Assembly: GCA_016795035.1 (NCBI GenBank)
Contig: JAEUIT010000044.1
Coordinates: 62,001 to 126,000 of the forward strand
Reading direction: 5' to 3'
Length of the DNA: 64,000 bases
From: Phycisphaerae bacterium
Lineage (GTDB): Bacteria > Planctomycetota > Phycisphaerae > Phycisphaerales > SM1A02
The notes below the pieces were generated by a model that was given only the letters and a program-made list of their open reading frames with translations, made no database searches and had not been told where the DNA came from. The translations under genes were made by a program, and so were the position numbers. Below are positions 33,637-43,303 of the stretch, piece after piece. How positions within the stretch are numbered: the first letter of the stretch is position 1; each line of letters opens with the position of its first letter.

Positions 33637-35297
33637 CGCGCCGCGACGCCGTGATCCTCGGAGCGCTCGCCCTCGCCGTGATGGCGCTCGGCGCCTTCCT
33701 CTCGGCCGGCGACCTCGCCGCGTGGATGACGCACCCCGCTCGCGCGACGACGTCGCGCGCCCCCGCTGCGGCCGACGCGCTCCGCGCCGCGCTCGTCGCG
33801 GCGCCGCCGGTCGCTCTCGCCGTCATCGCCGCCATCGCGCTTCTCGTGCGCCGGCGCGGCGAGCCGACGGAAACGCCCGACGTTCGAGATCCGACGCCGG
33901 GCTCGACCTACGCCGCGCTCACGCTTCTCGTCGTTGCAGCCGCGATCCTCCGCGCGGTCCGCCTCGGCGACAGCCTGTGGTACGACGAGCTCGCGGGGCT
34001 TCTCGGCTATTCGATCCACGGCCCGGGCGTCGTCGTCGGCAACTACTTCTCGCAGGCGAACCACATCGCGTCGCAGGTGGCGATCTGGGCGTCGACGAGC
34101 GTTCTCGGCGTCGACGAGTTCAGCGTGCGGGCGCCGTCCTTCGTCGCCGGCATCGCGTTCGTGCCCGCGCTCTACCTGCTCGGGCGCGCCGCGCGCGGCG
34201 AAGGCTACGGGCTTCTCGCGGCGACCGCCGGTGCCTTCCTTCCGGTCGCGATCGGCGCCTCGACGGACGCGCGCGGCTACTCGATCGTCATCACGCTCGC
34301 GACGCTCGCGACCTGGCTCCTCCTCCGCGCCCGAGGCGCCGCGAGCCCGCGAGCTGCAACGTGGACATGGATCGCCTTCGCCCTCGTCCACGCCCTCATG
34401 GTGTGGACGCACCTCGCCGCCGTCTGCGTCGCGCTCGGCCACGGCGCGGTGCTGGCGGTCGCCGCCCTGCGCGAGCGGGGTCCCGAGCGTCGAAGCGCCC
34501 TCGCCGGCCTCGCCGCGCTCGTGCTCGCGGCGGTCTTCACTGCGTTCCTCTACGCCCCCGCCCTCCCCGACCTCGTGGCGCTCCGAAGCCAGTTCCGCGC
34601 CCTCGACGGCGACGAGCCGACGCTCCTCGGCCCCGAGGGCTGGCACGCGCTCCTCGGCCTGGGCGGCTCGTGGGTCTGGTGGGCGACGATCCCCGGCGCG
34701 ATTCTCGCGCTCGCCGGCCTGCCGACCACGCTTCGTGACCCGCGCATGCGTGGCGCGGTCCTTCTCGCCGTTGCAGGCGGACCGATCGCCGTCCTTCTCG
34801 CATGGGCCGGCGACTCGTGGCTCTACGCCCGGTTCCTTCTCTTCCTCGCTCCGGCGACCGCGCTCCTCGTTGCAGCCGGCCTTGGCGCGCTCGCCGCGAG
34901 AAGCCGGCTCGCGATGATCGCGGGGGCGGCCGCGATCGCGGCCGTCGCCACGACGGAAACCTTGAAGCTCCCGCCCCGCCAACCGCTCCGAGAGGCGATC
35001 GCTAAGGCGAACGCGATCCGAGGCGACCGGCCGATCGGCGTGGCCGGCCTGATGGACCAAGTCACGCTCTACTACTCGGAGCCGGCGCGGATCCCCACGT
35101 TCGACCTCGGGCCGCTCGGCGCCCGCATCGAGCAGGCGGTGCCGAGCGTGCGCCCGAACGCGATCGTCCTTCTCTACCCCGACCTCATTCCCGAGGGCCG
35201 CATCGCCGCGCTGACCCGCGAGGGCTACGTGAAGCGCGAGCGCCTCGAAGGCTGGATCGATTGGGGCAAGGGTGCCGTCGAGGTCTGGGGTCGGTAG
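33633..35297 (+). CDS. GT39-like polytopic glycosyltransferase
   Basis: The 554-residue protein has about eleven membrane segments and the first-loop signature LWYDELAG (about 128-135), whose acidic pair is the catalytic site in ArnT/PMT-type enzymes that use lipid-linked sugars. The region [16 protein letters not shown] after helix 5 also fits the family. A soluble C-terminal portion (about 465-554) follows. It may modify lipid or surface protein, and a collagen-like surface protein is encoded immediately downstream. Three CGTTGCAG copies (33932, 34769, 34868) and one reverse copy (34354) lie inside the gene. Confidence 0.82.
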   Translation: MTRRDAVILGALALAVMALGAFLSAGDLAAWMTHPARATTSRAPAAADALRAALVAAPPVALAVIAAIALLVRRRGEPTETPDVRDPTPGSTYAALTLLVVAAAILRAVRLGDSLWYDELAGLLGYSIHGPGVVVGNYFSQANHIASQVAIWASTSVLGVDEFSVRAPSFVAGIAFVPALYLLGRAARGEGYGLLAATAGAFLPVAIGASTDARGYSIVITLATLATWLLLRARGAASPRAATWTWIAFALVHALMVWTHLAAVCVALGHGAVLAVAALRERGPERRSALAGLAALVLAAVFTAFLYAPALPDLVALRSQFRALDGDEPTLLGPEGWHALLGLGGSWVWWATIPGAILALAGLPTTLRDPRMRGAVLLAVAGGPIAVLLAWAGDSWLYARFLLFLAPATALLVAAGLGALAARSRLAMIAGAAAIAAVATTETLKLPPRQPLREAIAKANAIRGDRPIGVAGLMDQVTLYYSEPARIPTFDLGPLGARIEQAVPSVRPNAIVLLYPDLIPEGRIAALTREGYVKRERLEGWIDWGKGAVEVWGR

Positions 35298-35389
35298 CGG
35301 AGCGATTTTCCGACTTTGCACAGGCGCACGGCGCGGGGATGGCGCTAGTGAGGGGCCCGACCTTCGGGCGCCTCACGGAGTCGAACGCC

Positions 35390-37243
35390 ATGCACCTGTC
35401 GCAGATCCTGCCTTTCGTCGCGGCGACCAGCGCCGTCGTCTTCATCGCCACCGCCGGCACCGCCGCCGCCGAATCGATCAGTTACCAAGGACAGCTGCGC
35501 CACCTCGGCCAAGCGGTCGATGGCCTCGTCGATCTTCGTTTCCGCCTCTACGCGACCAACCAGGGCGGCTCGCCGGTCGGCGCGACGGTCACGCTCAACG
35601 CCGTCGACGTCATCGAGGGCCTCTTCACGGTCGACCTCGACTTCGGCCCGCTCGTCTTTGACGGCACCGAACGCTGGATCGAGATCGATGTCCGCTCGCC
35701 GTCCGGCTCCGGCTCGTACACGACGCTCACGCCGCGTCAGGCGGTTCGACCCGCGCCGTTCGCGCTCTTCGCGCTGAACGGCACGCCGGGGCCCGCCGGA
35801 CCGCAAGGCCCGGCCGGTCCGCAAGGGACGCCCGGCCCCGCCGGCCCGCAGGGCGCGACCGGCCCGCAAGGCGCGACTGGACCGCAAGGCACGACCGGTC
35901 CGCAGGGCGCGCAAGGCCCGCAGGGTGTCCAGGGACCGCAAGGTCCGCAGGGTCCGCAAGGCCCCGCCGGCGACAGCGTCTGGTCGCTGTCCGGCGGCAA
36001 CGCGTACTTCAACACCGGCAACGTCGGCATCGGCACGTCGGTGCCGGGCGCCAATCTCGACGTTTCAGCCTCGGGTGCGGTCGTCCGCAGCCGGTCGTCG
36101 ACCTCCACGGCGCCGTCGTTCGAGACGCGCGGCGTGTCGAGCTCCTCGCTCGCGCCGAACACGATCGGCCGCATGCGCTTCCGCGAGTCGTCGGACAACG
36201 TCGTCGCCGAGATCTATGCGTTCAAGGGCACGCTCTCGAGCGGCGTGAACACGCAGGTCGAGGGACTGACCCGCCTCTCGTTCAACACCGTGAGCGGCGG
36301 ATACATCGAGAATGACGGCGGCATCTTCCGCATCATCGGCGGCACCGACAGCGAGCCGGGAAGCGGCGGCTTCTTCCAGATCGGCGACACCAGCGCGGGC
36401 AACATCTCGTTCGACTCGAACGAGATCATGGCCCGCAACAACGGCGCGACCTCGCCGCTCTACCTGAACGCCGACGGCGGCGACGTCTACCTCGCGTCCA
36501 CCGGCACCGGCAACGTCGGCATCGGCACCACGGCGCCGAAGGGCAAGCTTCACGTCGACGGCGACCTCTACGCGCTCGGCCATCTCTGGCTGCACGCCTA
36601 CGAAGGCGACGGCGTGAGCGGCACCGCGTTCGTGCAGGCCCGCGACACCTCGACGACGTCGAACCTGAGCCTGCAACTCCGCACGAAGGCCGGCAACGCG
36701 GTGGTCGACGTGATGCGGCTCGGCTCGAACGGCCGCGTCGGCATCGGCACGACGGCGCCCGCCGAAACGTTGCACGTCAACGGCACCACGCGCACGAACG
36801 TCCTCAAGATCACGGGCGGCAGCGACTTCTCCGAGAGTTTCGACGTTGCAGCCGCGCGCGGCCTCGAGCCCGAGCCCGGCATGGTCGTCTGCATCGATCC
36901 CTCGAAGCCCGGCGCGCTCGTCGTCAGCACGTCGGCCTACGACCGCACCGTCGCGGGCATCATCTCGGGCGCAGGCGGCGTGAACACCGGCATGGTGATG
37001 GGCCAGCCCGGCACGCTCGCGCACGGCGAGCATCCCGTCGCGCTCTCGGGCCGCGTCTACGTGCGCTGCGACACGACGAACGGCGCGATCCGCCCCGGCG
37101 ACCTTCTCACCACCTCGTCGACGGCAGGTCACGCGATGCGCGTCGTCGACCACGGACTCGCGCAGGGCGCCGTCATCGGGAAGGCCATGACGGCCCTCGA
37201 CGACGGCAGCGGCCTCGTGCTCGTCCTCGTCAACCTCCAGTGA
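35390..37243 (+). CDS. Secreted collagen-like protein with tail-fibre-type C-terminal region
   Basis: The 617-residue protein has a signal peptide (cleavage near AAA-ESI), an N-terminal beta domain, and an uninterrupted Gly-X-Y tract of about 21 triplets (about residues 131-193, mostly GPQ, GPA, GAT). Repeats containing NVGIGT.AP (three copies) follow, as found in phage-tail-like and bacterial surface fibres, and then a C-terminal domain with SESFDVA and GIISGAGGV resembling self-cleaving fibre chaperones. ATG 35390 is preceded by GGAG. A protease gene begins right after the stop. It is likely a trimeric surface fibre. Confidence 0.85.
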   Translation: MHLSQILPFVAATSAVVFIATAGTAAAESISYQGQLRHLGQAVDGLVDLRFRLYATNQGGSPVGATVTLNAVDVIEGLFTVDLDFGPLVFDGTERWIEIDVRSPSGSGSYTTLTPRQAVRPAPFALFALNGTPGPAGPQGPAGPQGTPGPAGPQGATGPQGATGPQGTTGPQGAQGPQGVQGPQGPQGPQGPAGDSVWSLSGGNAYFNTGNVGIGTSVPGANLDVSASGAVVRSRSSTSTAPSFETRGVSSSSLAPNTIGRMRFRESSDNVVAEIYAFKGTLSSGVNTQVEGLTRLSFNTVSGGYIENDGGIFRIIGGTDSEPGSGGFFQIGDTSAGNISFDSNEIMARNNGATSPLYLNADGGDVYLASTGTGNVGIGTTAPKGKLHVDGDLYALGHLWLHAYEGDGVSGTAFVQARDTSTTSNLSLQLRTKAGNAVVDVMRLGSNGRVGIGTTAPAETLHVNGTTRTNVLKITGGSDFSESFDVAAARGLEPEPGMVVCIDPSKPGALVVSTSAYDRTVAGIISGAGGVNTGMVMGQPGTLAHGEHPVALSGRVYVRCDTTNGAIRPGDLLTTSSTAGHAMRVVDHGLAQGAVIGKAMTALDDGSGLVLVLVNLQ

Positions 37244-37275
37244 GCCGCACCGTCCCCGAACCAGAGGAGTCGCCC

Positions 37276-38694
37276 ATGCGTCTCGCCCACACCCTCCACG
37301 TTGCAGCCATCGTCGTCGCCGCCGCGCTCTCTGCCTCGAGCCACGCGCAGGTGTCGGAACTGATGCGATTCGAGACATCGCCGCGCGTCGTGCGCTCGGG
37401 CGACCACACCGGCCCCGCAGGCGGCGTCGACGTCGAGCCGGAGCTTCGGTACTACACGGTCGTCACCGATCCCGGCGCGAATCTCATGCGCGTCCACTTC
37501 GGCGCGTTCGACCTCGGCCGCGTCAGCGAGATCCGCCTCTCGTCGATCGAGGACGGACGCACGCAGCGCTTCACCGACGAGACGCTCGTCGCGTGGGACG
37601 GCTGGAGCGCCATCTTCAACGGCGACGCCGTGCTCGTCGAACTCATCGTTGCAGCCGACGAGACGGCGTCGTTCGAGATCGACGAGATCGCGAGCAATCG
37701 CCCGGTCGTTCAATTCGGCGAAGATGGCGGTGTCGCCACGCTCTGCGGCTCGGACAACCGCAGCGCCTCGAACGACTCTCGCGTCGGCCGCCTGAGCGGC
37801 GCGAACTGCGGCAGCGGCGGCGGATGCGGCGGCTGCACCGCGTGGCTCACGTCACTCGGCTGCGCGCTCACCGCCGGGCACTGCGGCACCGCGTCAGGCG
37901 GGCTCCTCGAGTTCAACGTGCCAAACTCGGACGCCGACGGCACGCCGAACGCGGCCGATCCCGACGACCAGTACCCGGTCGGCGTGAACTACTACGCGTT
38001 CCAGAACGCCGACGAGGGCTTCGACTGGGCGATCATGGACGTCGGCCCGAACTCGAACACCGGGCTGCGGGCGCAGGCCGTGCAGGGCTACTTCCATCTC
38101 TCGCCGGTCATCCCCGCCGACGACGCGACGCTGCGCGTCACCGGCTTCGGCCTCGACGATTCGCCCTCGGGCAGCTCGCCCAACCTCTGCTGCAGCTGGG
38201 ACTCGAACGGCAACTGCACGAAGAACGGCTGCAACGCGACCTCGCTCACGCTGCAGACCTCGACCGGTCCGAAGACGGACGACACCACCAACACGCTTCT
38301 CTATGCCGTCGACACCGAGCCCGCGAACTCGGGCAGCCCGGTCATCCGCTCGTCGAACGACTTTGCGATCGCGATTCACACGAATGGCGGCTGTACTTCC
38401 TCGGGCGGCGCGAACCTCGGCACCCGACTGACGCAAGCGACGCTCGACCAGTACCTCAACATCTTCTTGGGCACGAACGGCCGCTTCGTCGACGCCGCCG
38501 CGCCGAGCGGACTTCCTTTCGGCACGGCGCTCAATCCCGCGTGGTCAGTGCCGAGCGGCATCAGCCTCACGCCGAGCGGCGGCACGCTCTCCGTTGCAGG
38601 CGGCACCTACTCCGCCGCGAGCGGCAACACCGGCACGTTCTCGACGCCGATGACGATCATCGCGCCGTCAGGCACGGTGACGATCGGGAATTGA
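37276..38694 (+). CDS. Exported trypsin-like serine protease
   Basis: The 472-residue protein has a signal peptide (LHVAAIVVAAALSASSHA), a beta-rich pro-region (about 25-150) and a chymotrypsin-type domain. His is in LTAGHCG (about 198-202), Asp in DWAIMDV (about 250) and Ser in PANSGSPVI (about 350-356). Several Cys pairs (CGSGGGCGGC, NLCCSWDSNGNC) suggest disulphides. The C-terminal segment is a short Ser/Gly/Thr-rich domain. ATG 37276 follows AGAGGAG; an upstream GTG overlapping the previous stop is less likely. Four CGTTGCAG-type motif copies lie inside. Confidence 0.88.
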   Translation: MRLAHTLHVAAIVVAAALSASSHAQVSELMRFETSPRVVRSGDHTGPAGGVDVEPELRYYTVVTDPGANLMRVHFGAFDLGRVSEIRLSSIEDGRTQRFTDETLVAWDGWSAIFNGDAVLVELIVAADETASFEIDEIASNRPVVQFGEDGGVATLCGSDNRSASNDSRVGRLSGANCGSGGGCGGCTAWLTSLGCALTAGHCGTASGGLLEFNVPNSDADGTPNAADPDDQYPVGVNYYAFQNADEGFDWAIMDVGPNSNTGLRAQAVQGYFHLSPVIPADDATLRVTGFGLDDSPSGSSPNLCCSWDSNGNCTKNGCNATSLTLQTSTGPKTDDTTNTLLYAVDTEPANSGSPVIRSSNDFAIAIHTNGGCTSSGGANLGTRLTQATLDQYLNIFLGTNGRFVDAAAPSGLPFGTALNPAWSVPSGISLTPSGGTLSVAGGTYSAASGNTGTFSTPMTIIAPSGTVTIGN

Positions 38695-38722
38695 AGAAGA
38701 GGAGTCAGGAGCCAGGAGTCAG

Positions 38723-38786
38723 GAGTCAGGAGTCAGTGGAAAACACCCGGTCCTGTGCCGAAGTGCCTTTCCCACTCACTCCTGAC
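38723..38786 (+). repeat. Hairpin repeat family H, copy 1
   Basis: A 64-bp unit with 16-bp terminal inverted repeats (AGTCAGGAGTCAGTGG and CCACTCACTCCTGACT, one mismatch). It is identical base for base to the copy at 39442. Extra GGAGTCA units precede it. The following ~27 bp (starting GGCCAGGTGACAGCAAT) recur inverted before copy 2. Confidence 0.85.
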
Positions 38787-38989
38787 TGGCCAGGTGACAG
38801 CAATGGGAGGTCACTCGGTGCCGCGATACTCGCCTGCCGTAGTGCTTCGATGCCCCATCTGCCGCCGGCTAGGGGCAGTGGTCGGGCTTCATCGAGTGAC
38901 TCGATCCGGACCACGCGTCCTGGGCGCGGACCGATCTCGTCCGTACGGCCCCGGCGTCCTGCCCGGTCACGCCTTCTTCGGTCGTTCTG

Positions 38990-39076
38990 TTCCTGCAACG
39001 CGGAGGGGGAGGAACCACGGATGAACACAGATGAACACAGATAGGAGGGAAGGCATCTCACGCGGAGGCGCGGAGG
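38990..39076 (+). repeat. ~87-bp repeat, copy 1, containing the CTGCAACG motif
   Basis: Begins TTCCTGCAACGCGGAGG, continues through two GAACACAGAT units and GGAGGGAAGGC, and ends CGCGGAGGCGCGGAGG. It is nearly identical to 39222-39309. Confidence 0.85.
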
Positions 39077-39181
39077 GCGCGGAGGAAGCAGTTCGGCGTG
39101 GCTCGTCCGGAGTCAGCTCTCATGCGAGCCGTACCGTGGCTCCGCGTCTCCGGGTGAGACCGGTATTCGGGTGCCGCGGGT

Positions 39182-39309
39182 TCTATCTGTGTTCATCCGT
39201 GTTTATCTGTGGTTCCTCTTCTTCCTGCAACGCGGAGGGGGGAGGGACCACGGTTGAACACAGATGAACACAGATAGGAGGGAAGGCAACTCACGCGGAG
39301 GCGCCGAGG
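39182..39309 (+). repeat. ~87-bp repeat, copy 2, with inverted partner
   Basis: The repeat proper is 39222-39309. Just before it (39182-39212) the same CTATCTGTGTTCATC sequence appears in inverted orientation, so this copy can fold into a hairpin of about 25 bp with mismatches. Confidence 0.8.
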
Positions 39310-39441
39310 AGTGCGCGCGATCACGGCTCGAGGAACGGCCTCTTGGGATGTGATCTTCCTTTGTCGGAGCGAGCGCTCGCGGAACTCGGAGAGTGTGCCC
39401 GCGACCGTCGACAGGTGACCTCCTATTGCTGTCACCTGGCC

Positions 39442-39505
39442 AGTCAGGAGTCAGTGGAAAACACCCGGTCCTGTGCCGAAGTGCCTTTCCCACTCACTCC
39501 TGACT
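39442..39505 (+). repeat. Hairpin repeat family H, copy 2
   Basis: Identical to 38723-38786, preceded by the inverted form of the flank that follows copy 1, so the two copies together look like products of an inversion or of palindrome exchange. Confidence 0.85.
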
Positions 39506-39540
39506 CCTGAATCCTGACTCCCGCGGCCCTCGGCCGCGTG

Positions 39541-40866
39541 TCAATCATGCCTCAGCGCCACGATCGGGTCCTTCCGGCTCGCGATCACGGCCGGATAGAT
39601 GCCGAAGATGAGGCCGACCCCGGCTGCAACGAGGAAGCTCGTCACGATCGACCAGAGCGTGATCTGCGGCTCGAGCGCGAACTTCGAGGTCGCCACGCCG
39701 CGGAACCATGGGAGCGACGCGAGGAGCGGCACAAGTTGGCCGAGCGCGAGCGACACGCCGACGCCGAGGAGAATGCCGACGACCCCGCCGAGCGAGCTCA
39801 GCGAGCCCGTCTCGACGAGGAATTGCAGGATGATGTTGCGGCGGGTGGCGCCGAGCGCGCGGCGGATGCCGATCTCGCGGGTGCGCTCGGTCACCGACGC
39901 GAGCATGATGTTCATGATGCCGATGCCGCCGACGAGGAGACTCACGGCCGCGATCGCGACGAGCATGATGTTCCAGACGAGCATCTGCCGCTTCGCGTTC
40001 TCGAGGAGCTCCCACGGCACGATGACCTGCACGTCGGCCATGGTCGGGTGCCCCGCTTCCATCACGCGGCGCACGCGCTCCGCGAGCGTGAGCACGCCCT
40101 CGGTGTTCGGCGCGACGACGTAGACCTCGGAGAGCTCGATCTCCTCGCCGCTGAAGGAGCCGGCCTGACGGCGCATCACGATGTTGCCGAAGTTCGACTC
40201 CGCCGTCGAGATCGGGACGTGAACGTCCTTGTTGAGGTCGCGACCGACGAGCGCGGATCCGGTGCCGCCCGCGAGGCCGACGGGCTTGAGCACGCCGATC
40301 ACGCGGAAGACCTGCTGGTCGATGCGGAGATCGGCGCCGAGCGGATCGCGCAGCTTGAAGAGTTGCCTCGCGACCTCGTCGCCGATGACGCAGACGGGCG
40401 CGCGATCGGCGACGTCCTGCGCCTCGATGTAGCGGCCGCGGTCGAGCCGCAGCCGCGCGACGTCGAGGAGTTCCGGCGTGGTGCCGTAGGCCTGGCTTTG
40501 GATGCGCGTCGGTCCGTACGAGACTTCGCTGCCGATCGACTTGAGCGGCACGATCGAGAGCGCGTCGCCGAACCACGTCTGGAGGCGACGGAAGTCCTGG
40601 AAGAGGATGCCGTAGGCGACGACGAACGAGCGCGTCTGCCCGGTGTTCGCGGCTTCGGCGGGCTTCACCGAGCGCACGATCACGTTCGTCGCGCCGAGGG
40701 CTTCGATGTTCTTGAGCGCCGCCTGCTTATTCCCTTCGCCGATCGACACCACGACGATGACGGCTGCAACGCCGAGAATGATGCCGAGGCTCGTCAACGT
40801 CGACCGCAGCTTGTGCAGCCGAAGGTTGTTGAGGCCGAGCCGGATGATCTCGAGAAGAAACGACAT
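39541..40866 (-). CDS. MacB-type ABC transporter permease
   Basis: The 441-residue protein follows the MacB/LolCE-like permease plan. It has one N-terminal membrane helix (LTSLGIILGVAAVIVVVSIG, about 24-43), a large periplasmic MacB-PCD domain (about 45-285), and three C-terminal helices with the coupling motif SVTERTREIGIRRALGATRRNI (split around about 325-346). It ends SRKDPIVALRHD. The ATPase partner is not adjacent in the window; the small gene upstream is divergent. The likely job is export or mechanotransmission across the envelope. Confidence 0.92.
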   Translation of the reverse strand: MSFLLEIIRLGLNNLRLHKLRSTLTSLGIILGVAAVIVVVSIGEGNKQAALKNIEALGATNVIVRSVKPAEAANTGQTRSFVVAYGILFQDFRRLQTWFGDALSIVPLKSIGSEVSYGPTRIQSQAYGTTPELLDVARLRLDRGRYIEAQDVADRAPVCVIGDEVARQLFKLRDPLGADLRIDQQVFRVIGVLKPVGLAGGTGSALVGRDLNKDVHVPISTAESNFGNIVMRRQAGSFSGEEIELSEVYVVAPNTEGVLTLAERVRRVMEAGHPTMADVQVIVPWELLENAKRQMLVWNIMLVAIAAVSLLVGGIGIMNIMLASVTERTREIGIRRALGATRRNIILQFLVETGSLSSLGGVVGILLGVGVSLALGQLVPLLASLPWFRGVATSKFALEPQITLWSIVTSFLVAAGVGLIFGIYPAVIASRKDPIVALRHD

Positions 40867-40922
40867 GCGCGCGTAACGGTCGGAGTGGAGCGGGAGCGTC
40901 GCATGGTACGCTCGGACCCGAC

Positions 40923-41267
40923 GTGTCCAAACACGACGACCATCCTCTGTCCCGGCCTGCGAAGCGTGACACGCCGATGAGCGAGCTCCTCGCCGAGCGC
41001 GATCTCGCGGGCACGTGGGAGTACGACGCGCAGCTCTGCTCGGCGGACGGCACGCTGCGCCGGATCGTGCTTCGACTCTCGTGGGCCGACTACAACCTGT
41101 GGTCGCCGGACGGGACGATTCCCCCCGGCACGATCGCCGAGGCCGTCCTCCACTTCATCGCGCAGCACGAGGCTGCGTTTGCAGGAATGGAACGGATCGA
41201 CGCGAGCCTCGCGCGACGGCGCGTGCCCGGCGCCGATGCGGCGATCGACGCCATGATTCGAGCGTGA
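40923..41267 (+). CDS. Small conserved-looking protein of unknown function
   Basis: The 114-residue product has an alpha/beta core with WEYDAQLCSADGTLRRIVLRL and SWADYNLWSPDG. Starts at GTG 40923 (TACGCT lies 10 bp upstream) or ATG 40977 are possible; the recognisable core begins after the second. No signal peptide or membrane segment is present. It is divergent from the MacB-type permease and ends convergent with the histidine kinase. I do not recognise it. Confidence 0.7.
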   Translation: MSKHDDHPLSRPAKRDTPMSELLAERDLAGTWEYDAQLCSADGTLRRIVLRLSWADYNLWSPDGTIPPGTIAEAVLHFIAQHEAAFAGMERIDASLARRRVPGADAAIDAMIRA

Positions 41268-41287
41268 CGCGCCCCCGGCGGCGTCAC
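41264..41287. terminator. Hairpin at a convergent gene end
   Basis: GTGACGC and GCGTCAC form a perfect 7-bp stem around a 10-base loop, overlapping the stop codons of the small gene and the kinase. There is no U run. Confidence 0.4.
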
Positions 41288-42873
41288 GGCGTGTTGCCGG
41301 TCGGCATGAGCGGCGGCAGCTCTTTCGCGCGCCAGACGAGCGGCAACTCGATCGAGAAGGTCGCGCCCTTGCCGGGCACGCTCGAGAGTTGCACGGTGCC
41401 GCCGAGGATCTCGGCCAACTCCTTGCAGATCGCAAGTCCGAGGCCGGTGCCGGAGTGCTGGCGCGTGTGGCTCGCGTCGACCTGGCGGAACTTCTCGAAG
41501 ATCGTCTCCTGCATGTCGAGCGGAATGCCGGGGCCTTCGTCGATCACGCCCAAGCGCAGGCCGGGGGAGCCGTCCTTCCGCACCGAGCGCCCCGCGAACA
41601 CCGTGACGGTGCTGCCGTCCGGGGAGAACTTGAACGCGTTCGAGAGGAAGTTGTAGAGGACTTGCTGCACCTTGCCGGCGTCGGTCTCGATCGGCGGCAA
41701 CTCCGGCTCGACGCGCGAGAGGAGCTGGATGCGCTTCGCCTCCGACTGCGGGCGCATGACCGTGAGCAGGCCTTCGATCACGTCGGTCACGCTCGTCGGC
41801 GCGATCGAGAGTTCGACGCGGCCCGCCTCGATCTTCGCCATCTGCAGGAGCTCGTTGATCATGTCGAGGAGCGAGCGGCCGCTCCCGCGGATGTTTGCGA
41901 TGTAGCGCAGGCGCTTGGGATCCGCGGCGGGATCGTTCTTCGCGATCTCGTCCAAGAGCTCCGCGAAGCCGATGATCGAATTGAGCGGCGTGCGCAGCTC
42001 ATGGCTCACGTTCGCGAGAAACTCGCTCTTCAGGCGATTCGACTCGTAGAGGCCGATGTTTGCCTGCGCGAGCTCGCTCACCTTCAGGTCGAGCGTCTCG
42101 TTCATCTGCCGCAGCCGCGCCTGCCCCTTCTCGATCTCGTCGAGCATGTCGTTGAAGGTGTCGGAGAGGCGCTCGAAGTCGTCGCCGGTGCGGATCGACG
42201 CGCGGATCGCGAGATCGCCGCGCTCGACCTTCTCCGCGACTTCGGTCAGCCGCCGCACCGGGCGCAGCACGAGCTTCGCGAGCAGGACGCCGAAGATGAT
42301 CGTGGCCACGATCGACACGATCGCGCCGCCGACGACGAGACCGATGCGATTCTGCCGCAGCTGCGCCTCGGCGAACGGGCTGCGGCGATCGATCACGAGC
42401 ACGGCGCGCAGGCCGGTCGGATCCGTGGGCGGACCGATCGGCTGATGCAGCATGTGCGAGCGGTCGAGCACGCGCCGCCAGTCGATCTCGCGGATCGCGC
42501 GGAAGTAGCGATAGCGCGGGTCGCCGTCGGCCTCGACGACGACCTCGAAGAAGTCGGTGGCGTTCGCGTCGCGCTCGAAGTTCACGACCGCCGCGTCGAG
42601 CACGCGATCGTCGCCTTCCGACGCGAGCACCTCCTCGACGCTGTGCACCGTCATCACGATCTCGCCGCCTTGGCTGCGGTTCAGCGAGAAGCCGTTCTGA
42701 AGCCATGTCTCCGCGAGCTGCCGCGACATCTCGCGCTGGCTCTCGTTCACAAGACGCTTGGTGCGAAACCACTGCACGGTGAGCACGGTCGCGACGAGCG
42801 CGATGACCGCGAGGCCGAAGATGAGTCGGCTTCGCGTCGCGAGCGAGATCGTGCGCCGTCGGCGTGCGGCCAT
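41284..42873 (-). CDS. Membrane sensor histidine kinase (HAMP-HisKA-HATPase)
   Basis: The 529-residue protein has two membrane helices (about 17-38 and 175-198) enclosing a periplasmic sensor region. A HAMP domain follows (RRLTEVAEKVERGDLAIRAS, about 205-225), then a coiled coil. The dimerisation domain carries the phospho-His in FLANVSHELRTPLNSIIGF (His near 290), and the ATPase has an N box NFLSNAFKFSP (about 406), G1 DEGPGIP and G2 GTGLGL. No response regulator is adjacent, so it is an orphan kinase here. TACAAT 11 bp upstream of the ATG is a good -10. Confidence 0.94.
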   Translation of the reverse strand: MAARRRRTISLATRSRLIFGLAVIALVATVLTVQWFRTKRLVNESQREMSRQLAETWLQNGFSLNRSQGGEIVMTVHSVEEVLASEGDDRVLDAAVVNFERDANATDFFEVVVEADGDPRYRYFRAIREIDWRRVLDRSHMLHQPIGPPTDPTGLRAVLVIDRRSPFAEAQLRQNRIGLVVGGAIVSIVATIIFGVLLAKLVLRPVRRLTEVAEKVERGDLAIRASIRTGDDFERLSDTFNDMLDEIEKGQARLRQMNETLDLKVSELAQANIGLYESNRLKSEFLANVSHELRTPLNSIIGFAELLDEIAKNDPAADPKRLRYIANIRGSGRSLLDMINELLQMAKIEAGRVELSIAPTSVTDVIEGLLTVMRPQSEAKRIQLLSRVEPELPPIETDAGKVQQVLYNFLSNAFKFSPDGSTVTVFAGRSVRKDGSPGLRLGVIDEGPGIPLDMQETIFEKFRQVDASHTRQHSGTGLGLAICKELAEILGGTVQLSSVPGKGATFSIELPLVWRAKELPPLMPTGNTP

Positions 42874-42931
42874 GGGCGGCGTCGATTGTACGGGTCGCGC
42901 ACGATCACGCCCGCTCCCCTACGCTCCGCGC

Positions 42932-43303
42932 GTGCGACGCGAAGGGACCAATCCGAACGACGTGCAGATGTCCGACGTCCTGTGCGACTTCTGCCGCGCC
43001 GAGTGGACGCTCGAACGGCTCTTCATCGAAGGCCACCACGGGAGCTGCATCTGCGGCGACTGCCTTTCGGCGGCCTATCGCCACGTCTCGATCGAGAGCA
43101 AGAGCGACGCGCAGCCTGGCTACAAGTGCACGATGTGCCTCGAGGAGCGGCTCGATCCGGCGTACCGGAGCCCGACGCATCCCGAGGCGTTCGTGTGTCG
43201 TCGTTGCGTGAAGCTCGCGGCGACCGCGCTCGAGAAGGATCCCGAGGCCGGATGGGAACGCCCCGGCGGCCGCCGTCAGCGCGAAGCGCCCGATGAATCG
43301 TGA
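42932..43303 (+). CDS. Small double zinc-finger protein
   Basis: The 123-residue product has two four-Cys sites: CDFC with CICGDC (about 18-44) and CTMC with CRRC (about 68-93). The first resembles the ClpX-type zinc finger (CDFC.......CICGDC). The rest is polar. GTG 42932 has TACGCT 6 bp upstream, the leaderless spacing; the ATG at 42968 is an alternative. Its stop TGA abuts the neighbour's stop to form the palindrome TGATCA (43301-43306). A protein- or nucleic-acid-binding adaptor is plausible. Confidence 0.8.
   Translation: MRREGTNPNDVQMSDVLCDFCRAEWTLERLFIEGHHGSCICGDCLSAAYRHVSIESKSDAQPGYKCTMCLEERLDPAYRSPTHPEAFVCRRCVKLAATALEKDPEAGWERPGGRRQREAPDES

Larger units (their letters stand above)
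38695..39540. other. Gene-free block of nested repeats between convergent genes
   Basis: This 846-bp interval between a rightward and a leftward gene contains two identical 64-bp repeats, two ~87-bp repeats and an inverted GAACACAGAT-type arrangement, all listed separately. No gene is supportable. Confidence 0.8.

Noticed and set aside
35782..35970. Short repeats resembling a repeat array
   Set aside because: They are the codons of the Gly-X-Y collagen-like tract.
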